DNA of 64,000 nucleotides from NCBI RefSeq assembly GCF_017304635.1, contig NZ_JAFKMA010000003.1, positions 315,001 to 379,000 of the forward strand, given 5' to 3'. Below, piece after piece: positions 43,203 to 53,396 of the stretch. Position numbers and translations under genes: made by a program. How positions within the stretch are numbered: position 1 is the first letter of the stretch; every line of letters begins with the position of its first letter. The notes under the pieces are model-generated. The model saw only the letters and a list, made by a program, of their open reading frames with translations, did not search any database and had not been told where the DNA came from. Origin of the DNA: Sphingomonas sp. GTDB lineage: Bacteria; Pseudomonadota; Alphaproteobacteria; Sphingomonadales; Sphingomonadaceae.

Positions 43203-44305
43203 GCGGCGCGGCGGTTCCGGGCGACGACGCGCGCTGGATGGGCGCCGCGCTGGCGCTGGCCGAGCGCGGTCGCGGGCGGACGGCGCCCAACCCCACTGTC
43301 GGCTGCGTGATCGTGCAGCCTGCCCCCGCGAAGGCGGGGGGTTGCGTCGTCGGGCGCGGCTGGACCCAGCCGGGCGGGCGCCCGCATGCCGAGGCGATGG
43401 CGCTGGCCCAGGCCGGCGACGCGGCGCGCGGCGCCACCGTCTACACCACGCTCGAACCCTGCGCGCATGCCAGCGAGCGCGGGCCGGCGTGCAGCGACCT
43501 GCTGGTCGCCGCCGGCGTCGCGCGGGTGGTCGCGGCGATCGCCGATCCCGATCCGCGCACCGACGGGCGCGGGCATCAGCGGCTGCGCGACGCCGGGATC
43601 GCGGTGGAGATCGGGGTCGGCGCGGATGCGGCCCAGCGATCGATGGCCGGGTTCCTGACCCGGCGCGCGGCAGGGCGGCCGTTCGTCACGCTGAAGCTCG
43701 CGACCTCGCTCGACGGCTGTATCGCCAGGGCGGACGGCGAGTCGAAGTGGATCACCGGCGTGGCCGCACGCGCGCATGCCCATATCGAGCGCGCACGGCA
43801 CGAGGCGATCCTGGTCGGGCGCGGGACGGTCGAGGCGGACGCGCCGACGCTCGACGTGCGGATCGCCGGGCTGGCGGATCGCAGCCCGCGGCGGCTGGTT
43901 CTTTCCACGCGTCCCGCGCACGATTTTAGCCGTCACCCCCGCGAAAGCGGGGGCCCATCTCCCGCCCCGTCCAGTTCGCGGCACGGTGAGGCGATGGGTC
44001 CCCGCTTTCGCGGGGATGACGAAAGTTGGGAAACGATCCCCTCCCCCCACGCCATTGCCGCCCTCGATCGCGTCGATCACCTCCTCGTCGAAGGCGGCGC
44101 ACAGACCGCCGCCGCCTTCCTCGCCGCCGACCTGGTCGATCGCCTGCTCCTCTACCGCGCGCCGATCGTGATCGGGGGCGGGCGGCCGGCGATCGGCGAT
44201 ATCGGGCTCGGCGCGCTGGGCGAGGCGCACGGGCGCTGGCGGTTGCGCGACCGGCGGATGTTGGGCATCGACAGCGTCGAGGAATACGAGCGGGTCAGGA
44301 ACTAG
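43193..44305 (+). CDS. ribD: Bifunctional RibD deaminase/reductase with in-frame repeat insertions
   Basis: Catalyses deamination then reduction of the pyrimidine intermediate in riboflavin synthesis. The deaminase domain has the zinc motifs PHAEAMAL (HAE) and TLEPCAHASERGPACSDLL (PCxxxxxxxxC). The reductase domain starts FVTLKLATSLDGCIARADGE with KWITG and ILVGRGTVEADAPTLDVR. Two repeat-derived insertions lie in frame: PAPAKAGG (about residues 44-50) and HPRESGGPSPAPSSSRHGEA onward (about 247-277). The start is uncertain: TTG 43193 is given because DDARWMGAALALAERG must be included; CTG 43199 and ATG 43238 are alternatives. Length 370 with the insertions. Confidence 0.9.
   Translation: MALSGAAVPGDDARWMGAALALAERGRGRTAPNPTVGCVIVQPAPAKAGGCVVGRGWTQPGGRPHAEAMALAQAGDAARGATVYTTLEPCAHASERGPACSDLLVAAGVARVVAAIADPDPRTDGRGHQRLRDAGIAVEIGVGADAAQRSMAGFLTRRAAGRPFVTLKLATSLDGCIARADGESKWITGVAARAHAHIERARHEAILVGRGTVEADAPTLDVRIAGLADRSPRRLVLSTRPAHDFSRHPRESGGPSPAPSSSRHGEAMGPRFRGDDESWETIPSPHAIAALDRVDHLLVEGGAQTAAAFLAADLVDRLLLYRAPIVIGGGRPAIGDIGLGALGEAHGRWRLRDRRMLGIDSVEEYERVRN
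43323..43340. repeat. Solo CCCCCGC/GCGGGGG hairpin inside ribD
   Basis: CCCCCGC, loop GAAG, GCGGGGG, in frame and encoding PAKAGG in a strand-loop of the deaminase domain where relatives usually have a short turn between GCVIV and VVGRG. Confidence 0.7.
43931..44021. repeat. Palindromic repeat, CGTCAYCCCCGCGAAAGCGG family, in-frame copy inside ribD
   Basis: Arms 43931-43959 and 43993-44021 (29 bp, starting CGTCACCCCCGCGAAAGCGG) are near-perfect inverted repeats, with the same edges and hairpin layout as the intergenic element at 12852-12948. The frame through it is open and continuous with RibD on both sides. Confidence 0.9.
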
Positions 44306-44311
44306 CACGCG

Positions 44312-44920
44312 ATGTTCACCGGGATCATCACCGACATCGGCACGATCGAGGCAATCGAGCAGCGCGGCGACCTGCGCATCCGCATCGCCACCGGCTACGA
44401 CACCGCGACGATCGACCTGGGCGCGTCGATCGCCTGTTCGGGGGTGTGCCTGACGGTGATCGACACCGGGCCGGGCTGGTTCGCGGTCGACGTGTCGGGC
44501 GAAAGCGTCGCGCGCACCGCGCAGGGGCAGTGGAACCAGGGCCGCCGCCTCAACCTGGAACGCGCGATGAAGCTGGGCGACGAGCTCGGCGGGCATATCG
44601 TGACCGGCCATGTCGACGGCATCGCCGAGGTGGTCGATGTCGCTACGGTCGGCGACTCGCGCACGATCACCTTCCGCCTTGCCCGCGACCTCGCGCCGTT
44701 CGTCGCGGCCAAGGGATCGGTGACGGTCGACGGCGTGTCGCTGACGGTCAACACGGTCGCCGACGGCGCGGACGGGATGCGCTTCACGATCAACCTGATC
44801 CCGCACACCCAGGCGGTGACGACGCTCGGCACGCTGGCGGTCGGGCAGGCGGTCAATATCGAGATCGACGTGCTGGCGCGCTATCTCGGCCGGATGCGCG
44901 CGGTGCTGGAGGCGCGGTAG
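44312..44920 (+). CDS. ribE: Riboflavin synthase alpha chain
   Basis: Dismutates two lumazines to riboflavin. The 202-residue product shows the twofold internal repeat of the family: MFTGIITDIGTIEAIEQRGD with SIACSGVCLTVIDTGPGWFA, and GHIVTGHVDGIAEVVDVATV with GSVTVDGVSLTVNTV. ATG 44312 is 7 bp after the ribD stop. Part of the riboflavin cluster. Confidence 0.96.
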   Translation: MFTGIITDIGTIEAIEQRGDLRIRIATGYDTATIDLGASIACSGVCLTVIDTGPGWFAVDVSGESVARTAQGQWNQGRRLNLERAMKLGDELGGHIVTGHVDGIAEVVDVATVGDSRTITFRLARDLAPFVAAKGSVTVDGVSLTVNTVADGADGMRFTINLIPHTQAVTTLGTLAVGQAVNIEIDVLARYLGRMRAVLEAR

Positions 44921-45156
44921 CGCGCGGGCTGGCAATGTAGGATTGGCCCTGCCACGCTCGCCGGGCTCTTTCTCATCGTCGCCACCCGCATCCAGCGCCG
45001 GTCGGTATCAGGCCGTCGCCGATCACATCGCAACACGCGCTCTCAGCCACCTCGATCCCGCCACCCCCGTCAAGTTTGTCAAGTTTGGCGCCACGACTGC
45101 GCCGCGATGTGCATTTGCGGTCGACATCTCACATTACAATGTGATATCGAGTCGCA
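44921..45156. other. Leader region before the RibB fusion gene
   Basis: A 236-bp gap inside the riboflavin cluster, locally AT-richer in its last 60 bases. No FMN-riboswitch core (AGGGYRA...GCCGACGGU-like blocks) is visible on either strand. It holds a perfect palindrome at 45129-45144; an open frame at 44943-45335 overlaps it but lacks coding character. Confidence 0.6.
45129..45144. promoter_or_regulatory. Perfect palindrome upstream of ribB, putative operator
   Basis: TCACATTACAATGTGA: 7-bp perfect arms around AC, ending 12 bp before the ATG at 45157. TACAAT (45135-45140) and TGATAT (45142-45147) are possible -10 boxes that it would cover. A good candidate binding site for the HTH fused to the encoded RibB. 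Confidence 0.55.
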
Positions 45157-46433
<1,277 letters not shown>

Positions 46434-46434
<1 letters not shown>

Positions 46435-46943
46435 TGCGCACGCTGGCGCACGAACTGGCCGCGCCGAAATATGCGCATATCGAGCGCGAGCGGCGCTGGC
46501 TGGTGGTACGCGACCGGCGCCCGGTGCTCGATGGCCTGCCGTGCCTGCGGGTCGAGGATCGTTATCTCACCGACACGCGAATGCGGTTGCGGCGGATGAC
46601 CGACCTTTACTCGGGCGAGGTGACGGTCAAGCTGACCAAGAAATACGACGCGGCCGATCCGCTCGCGCGGCCGATCGTCACCACGTACCTGACGCCGGTC
46701 GAATACGACTTGCTCGCCGGCCTGCCAGCCGCGACGTTGCGCAAGCGGCGCTACACCTGCGACGGCTATAGCATGGACGTGTTCGAGGACGCGCTGGCCG
46801 GCCTCGATCTGGTCGAGATCGAGGCGACGAACGACGCGGCGCTGGCAGCGATCGCAGCACTCGACTGGGCGGGGCGCGACGTCAGCCATGATCCACGCTA
46901 CCAGGGCGGCTCGCTCGTCGCGAACGGCATACCGGAGGAATGA
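46434..46943 (+). CDS. CYTH-like (triphosphate tunnel) protein
   Basis: A 169-residue protein with the CYTH start EIERKWLV-like block ([20 protein letters not shown]), [24 protein letters not shown] and [20 protein letters not shown], then [11 protein letters not shown]. These supply the Arg/Lys/Glu side chains that line the tunnel of triphosphatases and class IV adenylate cyclases. Its ATG overlaps the RibBX stop by one base, and ribH follows at 1 bp, so it is embedded in the riboflavin operon. Substrate unknown. Confidence 0.8.
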
Positions 46944-46944
46944 C

Positions 46945-47364
46945 ATGGCACGCATATTGATCGTCGAGGCGCGGTTCTACGATCACCTCAACGACATGCT
47001 GGTCGCCGGCGCGCGCGCGGCGATCGCGGCGGCGGGGCACGAGCACGACACGGTGACCGTGCCCGGCGCGCTCGAAGTGCCGGGGGCGATCGCGCTGGCG
47101 GTCGAGAGCGGTCGCTACGACGCCTATGTCGCGCTCGGCGTCGTGATCCGCGGCGAGACCTATCATTTCGAGATCGTCGCCAACGAAAGCGCGCGCGGCG
47201 TGATGGCGCTGACGATGGACGGCATCGCGATCGGCAACGGCATCCTGACCACCGAGGACGAGGCCCAGGCGATCGTCCGGGCCGATCCGGCGCAGCTCGA
47301 CAAGGGCGGCGGCGCGGCGAAGGCGGCGCTGGCGATGCTGGCGCTCAGGCAGCGGCTCGGTTGA
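46945..47364 (+). CDS. ribH: 6,7-dimethyl-8-ribityllumazine synthase
   Basis: A 139-residue enzyme joining the RibD and RibB products to lumazine. It has [55 protein letters not shown] and [16 protein letters not shown], the lumazine synthase blocks. The position usually Thr in ETTHYD is Tyr here. Preceded by GGAGGA as Shine-Dalgarno within the CYTH gene's last codons. Its last 20 bp overlap the 3' end of the convergent TMEM175 gene. Confidence 0.95.
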   Translation: MARILIVEARFYDHLNDMLVAGARAAIAAAGHEHDTVTVPGALEVPGAIALAVESGRYDAYVALGVVIRGETYHFEIVANESARGVMALTMDGIAIGNGILTTEDEAQAIVRADPAQLDKGGGAAKAALAMLALRQRLG

Positions 47365-47989
47365 GCCGCTTGGTCAGCAGCAGCCACGCGCCGAAGCTGG
47401 CCAGCGCCGGTTGCGCGCCCCACGGCACGAACCAGCCGACCACCGCGCCGCTCAGCGCCATCAGCACCACCGCCTGACCGCGCGCCCGGATCATCGCGCC
47501 GCGCTCGGCGGCGACTTGCGCGTCGGCGACCGGCGGCGCGGTCGCGATGCTGTTGACCCACAGGTTGCACAGCCCGGTCAGCGCCAGCCAGCCGCAATAG
47601 ACGATCGTCGGCACGCGATTGCCCGCATTCTCGCTGAGGAACGCGGTGAAGAACGGCATCGCCGCGACCGTGAACAGCAGGCAGATGTTCGGGAACACCA
47701 GCCGCGGCGACCAGCGCCGCGCACAGTCGAACGCGCGATGATGCCCCGCCCAGAACTGCGCGATCACGAAGAACGAGATGATGAACCCGATGAAGTTGGG
47801 CGTCAGTTGCAGCAGCGCATTGACATAGGCGGCGTCGGGTAGCCCGCGTTTCAACGACGGCGCGTGGATTTCGATCACCAGCAGCGTGATCGAGATCGCG
47901 AACACCGCGTCGGAAAAGAAAACCAGCCTTTCCAATGCGTGCGCCGGTGCGCCGTGATGCATCGGCAAGTCGTCGTGCGCGTCGTTCAT
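47345..47989 (-). CDS. TMEM175-family (DUF1211) potassium channel protein
   Basis: A 214-residue membrane protein with six predicted helices. The family pore-helix motif is visible as [20 protein letters not shown] (FSD, about 20-39), followed by [20 protein letters not shown]. Bacterial TMEM175 proteins assemble into tetrameric K+ channels lacking the TVGYG filter. Start ATG 47989 (MNDAHDD). It converges on ribH with a 20-bp overlap of coding ends. Confidence 0.88.
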   Translation of the reverse strand: MNDAHDDLPMHHGAPAHALERLVFFSDAVFAISITLLVIEIHAPSLKRGLPDAAYVNALLQLTPNFIGFIISFFVIAQFWAGHHRAFDCARRWSPRLVFPNICLLFTVAAMPFFTAFLSENAGNRVPTIVYCGWLALTGLCNLWVNSIATAPPVADAQVAAERGAMIRARGQAVVLMALSGAVVGWFVPWGAQPALASFGAWLLLTKRLNRAAA

Positions 47990-48082
47990 GCGATCCCCCT
48001 GATGTCGCATGGTGGCACGACCGCACGGCGCTTGCCAAGCGCCCGTCCTCGGCTCCAATAGGGCCGATCGAGGGAGAGCGGC

Positions 48083-50020
48083 ATGTCCGAGCAGAGCGTC
48101 TATCCGGTGCCGTCCGATTGGGCCAAGCGCGCAAAGCTGGACGAAGCCGGATACGAGAAGCTCTATGGCCGCAGCCTGGCCGATCCCGGCACCTTCTGGC
48201 TCGAACAGGCGAAACGGCTCGACTGGATCAAGCGCCCGCACATCGCCGGCGACTGGTCGTTCGACAAGGCCGATTTCCATATCAAATGGTTCGCCGACGG
48301 CGTGCTCAACGTGTCTGCCAACTGCCTCGACCGGCACCTGGCGAAGAACGGCGATGCGGTCGCGATCCTCTGGGAGCCCGACGCGCCTGACGAGGAACCA
48401 CGGCGCATCACCTATCGCCAGCTCCATGCCGAGGTCTGCCGCTTCGCCAACGCGCTGAGGGATCGCGGCGTCGCGAAGGGCGACCGCGTCACCATCTACC
48501 TGCCGATGATCCCCGAAGCGGCGGTCGCGTTGCTGGCGTGTGCGCGGATCGGGGCGGTCCATTCGGTCGTGTTCGGCGGCTTCTCGCCCGAAGCACTGGC
48601 CGGACGGATCGAGGATTGCAGCTCGACCATCGTCATCACCGCCGACGAAGGGCGGCGCGGCGGGCGCAAGGTGCCGCTGAAGGCCAATGTCGATGCCGCG
48701 CGCAAGCTGGCGCCGGGGCTCGCGCAGGTGATCGTGGTCAGGGCTACCGGCGGCGACGTCGCGATGGGCGACGGCGACCATTGGTATCACGATTTGACCG
48801 CCGCCGCTGCGCCCGACTGCAAGCCCGAGCCGATGGCGGCCGAGGACCCGCTCTTCATCCTCTACACCAGCGGATCGACCGGCAAGCCGAAGGGCGTGCT
48901 GCATACGTCGGGCGGCTATCTCGTCTGGGTCAGCCTCAGCCACGAGCTGACCTTCGATTACCGCCCCGGCCAGGTCCATTGGTGCGCCGCCGATATCGGC
49001 TGGGTGACCGGGCACAGCTATATCCTCTACGGCCCGCTGTCGAACGGCGGCACCAGCCTGATGTTCGAGGGCGTGCCCAACTGGCCCGACGCCAGCCGCA
49101 TCTGGCAGGTGTGCGACCGCCACCAGGTCGAGATCCTCTACACCGCCCCCACCGCTCTCCGCGCGCTGATGAAGGAAGGCGACCAGTACGTCGCCGCGAC
49201 CAGCCGCCAGTCGCTCAAGCTGCTCGGCACGGTCGGCGAGCCGATCAACCCGGAGGCGTGGCGCTGGTACCATGACGTCATCGGCGAGGGGCGCTGCCCG
49301 ATCGTCGATACGTGGTGGCAGACCGAGACCGGCGGGCACATGATAACTCCGCTGCCCGGCGCGACCGCGCTCAAGCCCGGCAGCGCGACGCTCCCCTTCC
49401 CCGGCGTCGACCCGCAGATCGTCGATGCCGAGGGTAATGTGCTGGCGGGGCCGGCCGAGGGCAACCTCGTCATCGCGCGGAGCTGGCCCGGCCAGATGCG
49501 CACCGTCTGGGGCGATCACGACCGCTTCTTCCAGACCTATTTCACGACCTACAAGGGCAAGTATTTCACCGGCGACGGCTGCCGGCGCGACGAGGACGGT
49601 TATTACTGGATCACCGGCCGGGTCGACGACGTCATCAACGTGAGCGGCCATCGCATGGGCACCGCAGAGGTCGAGAGCGCGCTGGTCCTGCACGCGACGG
49701 TGGCGGAAGCCGCGGTGGTCGGCTTCCCGCACGACATCAAGGGTCAGGGCATCTACGCCTATGTCACGCTGAACGCCGGCGAGGAGCCGAGCGATGCGCT
49801 CCGCAAGGACTTGGTCGCCTGGGTGCGGAGCGAGATCGGTCCGATCGCCTCACCCGACGCGATCCAGTTCGCGCCGGCTTTGCCCAAGACCCGCTCCGGC
49901 AAGATCATGCGCCGCATCCTGCGCAAGATCGCGGAGGGCGACGTGTCGAGCCTGGGCGACACCTCGACCCTTGCCGATCCGGCGGTGGTCGACGACCTGA
50001 TCGCCAACCGCGTAGGCTGA
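48083..50020 (+). CDS. acs: Acetyl-CoA synthetase
   Basis: AMP-forming ligase activating acetate, 645 residues as expected. [20 protein letters not shown] is the P-loop-like AMP-binding motif; [32 protein letters not shown] and [20 protein letters not shown] follow. The C-terminal [18 protein letters not shown] holds the lysine whose acetylation inactivates the enzyme in other bacteria. Transcribed alone from the gap divergent to the TMEM175 gene. Confidence 0.97.
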   Translation: MSEQSVYPVPSDWAKRAKLDEAGYEKLYGRSLADPGTFWLEQAKRLDWIKRPHIAGDWSFDKADFHIKWFADGVLNVSANCLDRHLAKNGDAVAILWEPDAPDEEPRRITYRQLHAEVCRFANALRDRGVAKGDRVTIYLPMIPEAAVALLACARIGAVHSVVFGGFSPEALAGRIEDCSSTIVITADEGRRGGRKVPLKANVDAARKLAPGLAQVIVVRATGGDVAMGDGDHWYHDLTAAAAPDCKPEPMAAEDPLFILYTSGSTGKPKGVLHTSGGYLVWVSLSHELTFDYRPGQVHWCAADIGWVTGHSYILYGPLSNGGTSLMFEGVPNWPDASRIWQVCDRHQVEILYTAPTALRALMKEGDQYVAATSRQSLKLLGTVGEPINPEAWRWYHDVIGEGRCPIVDTWWQTETGGHMITPLPGATALKPGSATLPFPGVDPQIVDAEGNVLAGPAEGNLVIARSWPGQMRTVWGDHDRFFQTYFTTYKGKYFTGDGCRRDEDGYYWITGRVDDVINVSGHRMGTAEVESALVLHATVAEAAVVGFPHDIKGQGIYAYVTLNAGEEPSDALRKDLVAWVRSEIGPIASPDAIQFAPALPKTRSGKIMRRILRKIAEGDVSSLGDTSTLADPAVVDDLIANRVG

Positions 50021-50062
50021 CGCATCCACGCGCCACCCCCGATTTTTTCCCGCGATCGGCGA

Positions 50063-50091
50063 TTGCACCGCCTGTCACAGGGCGCTATAGC
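50063..50091 (+). promoter_or_regulatory. Sigma-70-type promoter of the M13 peptidase gene
   Basis: TTGCAC (50063-50068), 17-base spacer, TATAGC (50086-50091), 31 bp before the ATG at 50123, which follows GGGTGGGGAG. Confidence 0.6.
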
Positions 50092-50122
50092 CGAGCAACA
50101 CACATAGGGTGGGGAGTTATCG

Positions 50123-52207
50123 ATGGTTTCCAATCTGTTGGCGCGCCTGTCGCTCGGCGTCGCCGTCATCGCCTTGACCGTTCCCGTTGCCGCAGCCAGC
50201 GCCGCGACCAAGTCCGCCGTCAAGGCGAACGCAAAGCCGGCGAGCACCGCGGGCAAGCCGCGCTACGGCACCGTCGGCCTCGACGTCGCCGGCCAGGACA
50301 AGTCGGTCAAGCCGGGCGACGATTTCTGGACCTACGCCAACGGCGTCTGGAGCAAGAACACCCCGATCCCCGCCGACAAGACGCGCGTCGGGCCGTTCGC
50401 GACGCTGCGCGACGAGTCAGAGGATAACGTCCGCAAGATCCTGGACGACATGGCCGCCAACCCCGCCAAATACGGCGCGACCGGCCAGCAGGTCGGCGAC
50501 TTCTACGCCAGCTGGATGGACCAGGCCGGGATCGAGGCACGCGGCACCGCGCCGCTGCAGCCTTATCTCGCCAAGATCGCCGCAGTGCAGAACCCGGGCG
50601 ACCTCCAGGTGCTGTTCGCCAGCGTCGGCTATGCCTCGCCGGTCGAGGTCGGGATCATCCCCAATCTCGCCGATCCGACGCATTACACTGGCGTCGTCAG
50701 CCAGGGCGGGCTCGGCATGCCGCGCGATTACTATCTGAACCAGGGCGCGAAGTACGACACCGTCCGCAAGGCGTATCGCGCCTATATCCAGCAGATCCAG
50801 GAAATGGCCGGCATCGCCAATGCGAGCGCCAAGGCCGACGCGATCTTCGCGCTCGAGACCGAGATGGCGAAGGAGCAATGGTCGCCCGAGCAGAGCCGCG
50901 ACATCGCCAAGCTGAACGACCCCGAGAGCGTCGCCGGGCTGAAGGCGAAGGCGCCCGAGTTCGACTGGCCGCTGATGCTGAAGACCGCCGGGATCGATTC
51001 GGCGCCGACCGTCATCATGGCGAACAACACCGCGGTCACCGCGCTCGGCAAGACGTTCGCCGCGACCCCGTTGCAGACGTGGAAGGACTATCTCGCCTAT
51101 CGCTTCGTCAGCGACCATGCGAGCTACCTGCCCAAGCGCTTCGACGACGCGCAGTTCGCCTTTTACGGCCAGACGCTGCAAGGCCAGCCGGCGCAGCGCG
51201 AGCGCTGGCGGCGGGGCGTGTCGATGACCAACGGCGCCCTGGGCGAGGCGGTCGGCCAGATCTACGTCGCGCGGTATTATCCGCCGACGGCGCAGGCCAA
51301 GATGTCGGAGCTGATCGAGGACCTGCGCGGTGCCTATCGCGACCGCATCTCCGCCTCGACCTGGATGGACGACGCGACCCGCAAGGCGGCGCTGGCGAAG
51401 CTCGCCGCGTTCGATCCGCGCGTCGGGCATCCGGTCAAGTATATCGACTATTCGAGCATGAAGGTGGTCCGCGGCGACCTGCTCGGCAACGTGATGCGCT
51501 CGGGCGATTTCCAGCACGAGCTGGAACTGTCGCGCTTCCCGAAGCCGGTCGATCGTACTTTGTGGGGCATGTTCCCGCAGACGGTGAACGCCTATTACAG
51601 CCCGTTCACCAACCAGATCACCTTCCCCGCCGCGATCCTGCAACCGCCGTTCTTCGACATGAACGCGGATGCGGCGGTCAATTACGGCGCGATCGGCGCG
51701 ATCATCGGCCACGAAATGGGTCATGGCTTCGACGATCAGGGCAGCCAGTTCGGCCCCGCCGGCAAATTCGAGAATTGGTGGACGCCGGAAGCGCGCAAGG
51801 CATTCGAGACGCGCACCGCGGCGCTGGCGGCGCAATATAGCGCGTTCGAGCCGGTGGCCGGCACGCACATCAACGGCAAGCTGACGCTGGGGGAAAATAT
51901 CGGCGACCTGGGCGGAATCGAAGCTGCCTATGCCGCCTATCAGAAGTATCAGGAGAAGCACGGCAAGGCGCCGGTGATCGACGGCCTGACCGGCGATCAG
52001 CGCTTCTTCCTGGCCTATGCTCAGGCGTGGCGCGCCAAGATTCGCGACGACGCCGCGCGCGCGCAGATGCTGACCGACCCGCACAGCCCGGACTTCTTCC
52101 GCGCGAACGGCGTGGTCCGCAACGTCAACGCCTGGTACGCCGCGTTCAACGTCCAGCCGGGCGACAAACTGTACCTAGCGCCCGACCAGCGCGTGCATAT
52201 CTGGTAA
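50123..52207 (+). CDS. M13 family zinc metallopeptidase (neprilysin/PepO-like)
   Basis: A 694-residue exported peptidase. Signal peptide (VSNLLARLSLGVAVIALTVP...AASA), an M13 N-terminal domain from VKPGDDFWTYANGVWSKNTP, and the catalytic domain with VNAYYSPFTNQITFPAAIL, the zinc motif IGHEMGHGFDDQGSQF (HExxH), and the third-ligand block LTLGENIGDLGGIEAAY. It cleaves short peptides in the periplasm or outside the cell. C-terminus VHIW replaces the eukaryotic CxxW, as usual in bacteria. Confidence 0.96.
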   Translation: MVSNLLARLSLGVAVIALTVPVAAASAATKSAVKANAKPASTAGKPRYGTVGLDVAGQDKSVKPGDDFWTYANGVWSKNTPIPADKTRVGPFATLRDESEDNVRKILDDMAANPAKYGATGQQVGDFYASWMDQAGIEARGTAPLQPYLAKIAAVQNPGDLQVLFASVGYASPVEVGIIPNLADPTHYTGVVSQGGLGMPRDYYLNQGAKYDTVRKAYRAYIQQIQEMAGIANASAKADAIFALETEMAKEQWSPEQSRDIAKLNDPESVAGLKAKAPEFDWPLMLKTAGIDSAPTVIMANNTAVTALGKTFAATPLQTWKDYLAYRFVSDHASYLPKRFDDAQFAFYGQTLQGQPAQRERWRRGVSMTNGALGEAVGQIYVARYYPPTAQAKMSELIEDLRGAYRDRISASTWMDDATRKAALAKLAAFDPRVGHPVKYIDYSSMKVVRGDLLGNVMRSGDFQHELELSRFPKPVDRTLWGMFPQTVNAYYSPFTNQITFPAAILQPPFFDMNADAAVNYGAIGAIIGHEMGHGFDDQGSQFGPAGKFENWWTPEARKAFETRTAALAAQYSAFEPVAGTHINGKLTLGENIGDLGGIEAAYAAYQKYQEKHGKAPVIDGLTGDQRFFLAYAQAWRAKIRDDAARAQMLTDPHSPDFFRANGVVRNVNAWYAAFNVQPGDKLYLAPDQRVHIW

Positions 52208-52219
52208 GAAACGGACGGC

Positions 52220-52243
52220 CCGGGTTTGCGCAAGCAAACCCGG
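52220..52243 (+). terminator. Stem-loop after the M13 peptidase gene
   Basis: CCGGGTTTGC, GCAA loop, GCAAACCCGG: a perfect 10-bp stem with a GNRA tetraloop 13 bases after the stop codon. No U-tract follows. A probable 3' end or stabilising structure. Confidence 0.6.
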
Positions 52244-52259
52244 AACTCGCCACGGGCAG

Positions 52260-52279
52260 CCACGAAAGTACTTTCGTGG
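52260..52279. repeat. GAAAGTA/TACTTTC palindrome, second copy
   Basis: CCACGAAAGTACTTTCGTGG, a perfect 20-bp palindrome, 17 bp after the preceding stem-loop. Sister of 2484-2506 in the TPP riboswitch; both are followed by GGAAA or GGGAAA and a C-rich tract. Confidence 0.75.
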
Positions 52280-52391
52280 GAAAGCCCATATCGGGCGGCG
52301 GGCTAGCGTAGCAGGCTCGTCCGACGACGTGATGCCTCACGATTGACCCGCGGACGTTGACCCGGCGTCACCTCTCAGACACCAAGCGCCG

Positions 52392-53360
52392 ATGCGCGCG
52401 CTGACTGTCTCCGCCTTGCTCCCCGATTTCGCCGGCTGCGCGCTGTCCGATGTCCCCGATCCGGCCACCGCCCCCGGCCAGATCCTGATCCGCGTGCATG
52501 CGGCGGCTCTCAACTATCCCGATCTGCTGATGAGCGAGGGCAAATACCAGCTCAAACCGGCCTTGCCGTTCGTGCTTGGCATGGAAGTGGCGGGCGACGT
52601 CGTCGCGGCCGACGCCGATAGCGGCTTCCGCGCGGGCGATGCGGTGGTCGCAGGCACGCGGGTCGGTGGTTTCGCCGACCTGGTAGCGGTCGATGCCGCG
52701 CAGGTGCGCCACATCCCGGCGGGCATCGACTTCGCGACCGCGGCGAGCGTCGGCGCGGCCTATTCCACCGCCTATGTCGGCCTGGTCCGGCTCGCTCGCG
52801 TTCAACCCGGCGAATGGGTGCTGGTCCATGGCGCGAGTGGCGGCGTCGGGCTCGCCGCGCTCGACCTGGCGACGGCGCTCGGCTGCCGCACGATCGCGAC
52901 TTCGCGCAGCCCGGACAAGCTCGCCGTCCTTACGCGCGACTACGCTCCCGATGCGACGCTCCCCGCGACGAGCTTCCGCGAGGCGGTGAAGGACCTGACC
53001 GGCGGCGGCGCGGACGTGGTGTTCGACCCGGTCGGTGGCGACGTGTTCGACGAAAGCACGCGCAGCATCGCGTTCGGCGGGCGCCTGCTGGTGGTCGGCT
53101 TCACCTCGGGCCGGATCGCGACCGTCGCGACCAACATCCCGCTCATCAAGGGCTTCGCGGTAATGGGATTACGCGCCGGCGAATATGTCCGCCGCTTTCC
53201 GGACAAGGGCCGCGAGAATGCGGACGCGATCTGGGCCATGCTCGCCACCGGCCGCCTCCACCCCCGCATCGACCGCCGCTACAAGCTGACCGACTGGCGC
53301 GCAGCCTTCGAGGCGATGCGCGACAGCCGCATGGTCGGGAAGATCGTGCTGGAACCGTGA
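52392..53360 (+). CDS. NADPH:quinone oxidoreductase family protein (zeta-crystallin-like MDR)
   Basis: A 322-residue medium-chain reductase without structural or catalytic zinc ligands. GroES-like N-terminal domain with HAAALNYPDLLMSEGKYQ and PFVLGMEVAGDVVAAD. The nucleotide-binding domain has VLVHGASGGVGLAALDLATA, TSRSPDKLAVLTRD and GADVVFDPVGGDVFDESTRS. Reduces quinones or conjugated enones with NADPH. Single gene between two palindromic regions. Confidence 0.93.
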   Translation: MRALTVSALLPDFAGCALSDVPDPATAPGQILIRVHAAALNYPDLLMSEGKYQLKPALPFVLGMEVAGDVVAADADSGFRAGDAVVAGTRVGGFADLVAVDAAQVRHIPAGIDFATAASVGAAYSTAYVGLVRLARVQPGEWVLVHGASGGVGLAALDLATALGCRTIATSRSPDKLAVLTRDYAPDATLPATSFREAVKDLTGGGADVVFDPVGGDVFDESTRSIAFGGRLLVVGFTSGRIATVATNIPLIKGFAVMGLRAGEYVRRFPDKGRENADAIWAMLATGRLHPRIDRRYKLTDWRAAFEAMRDSRMVGKIVLEP

Positions 53361-53396
53361 CCGTCACGTCGCCCCGGCGAACGCTGGGGCCGCAAG

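Noticed and set aside
44921-45156. FMN riboswitch before ribB
   Set aside because: None of the conserved RFN blocks could be found on either strand, only a short palindrome.
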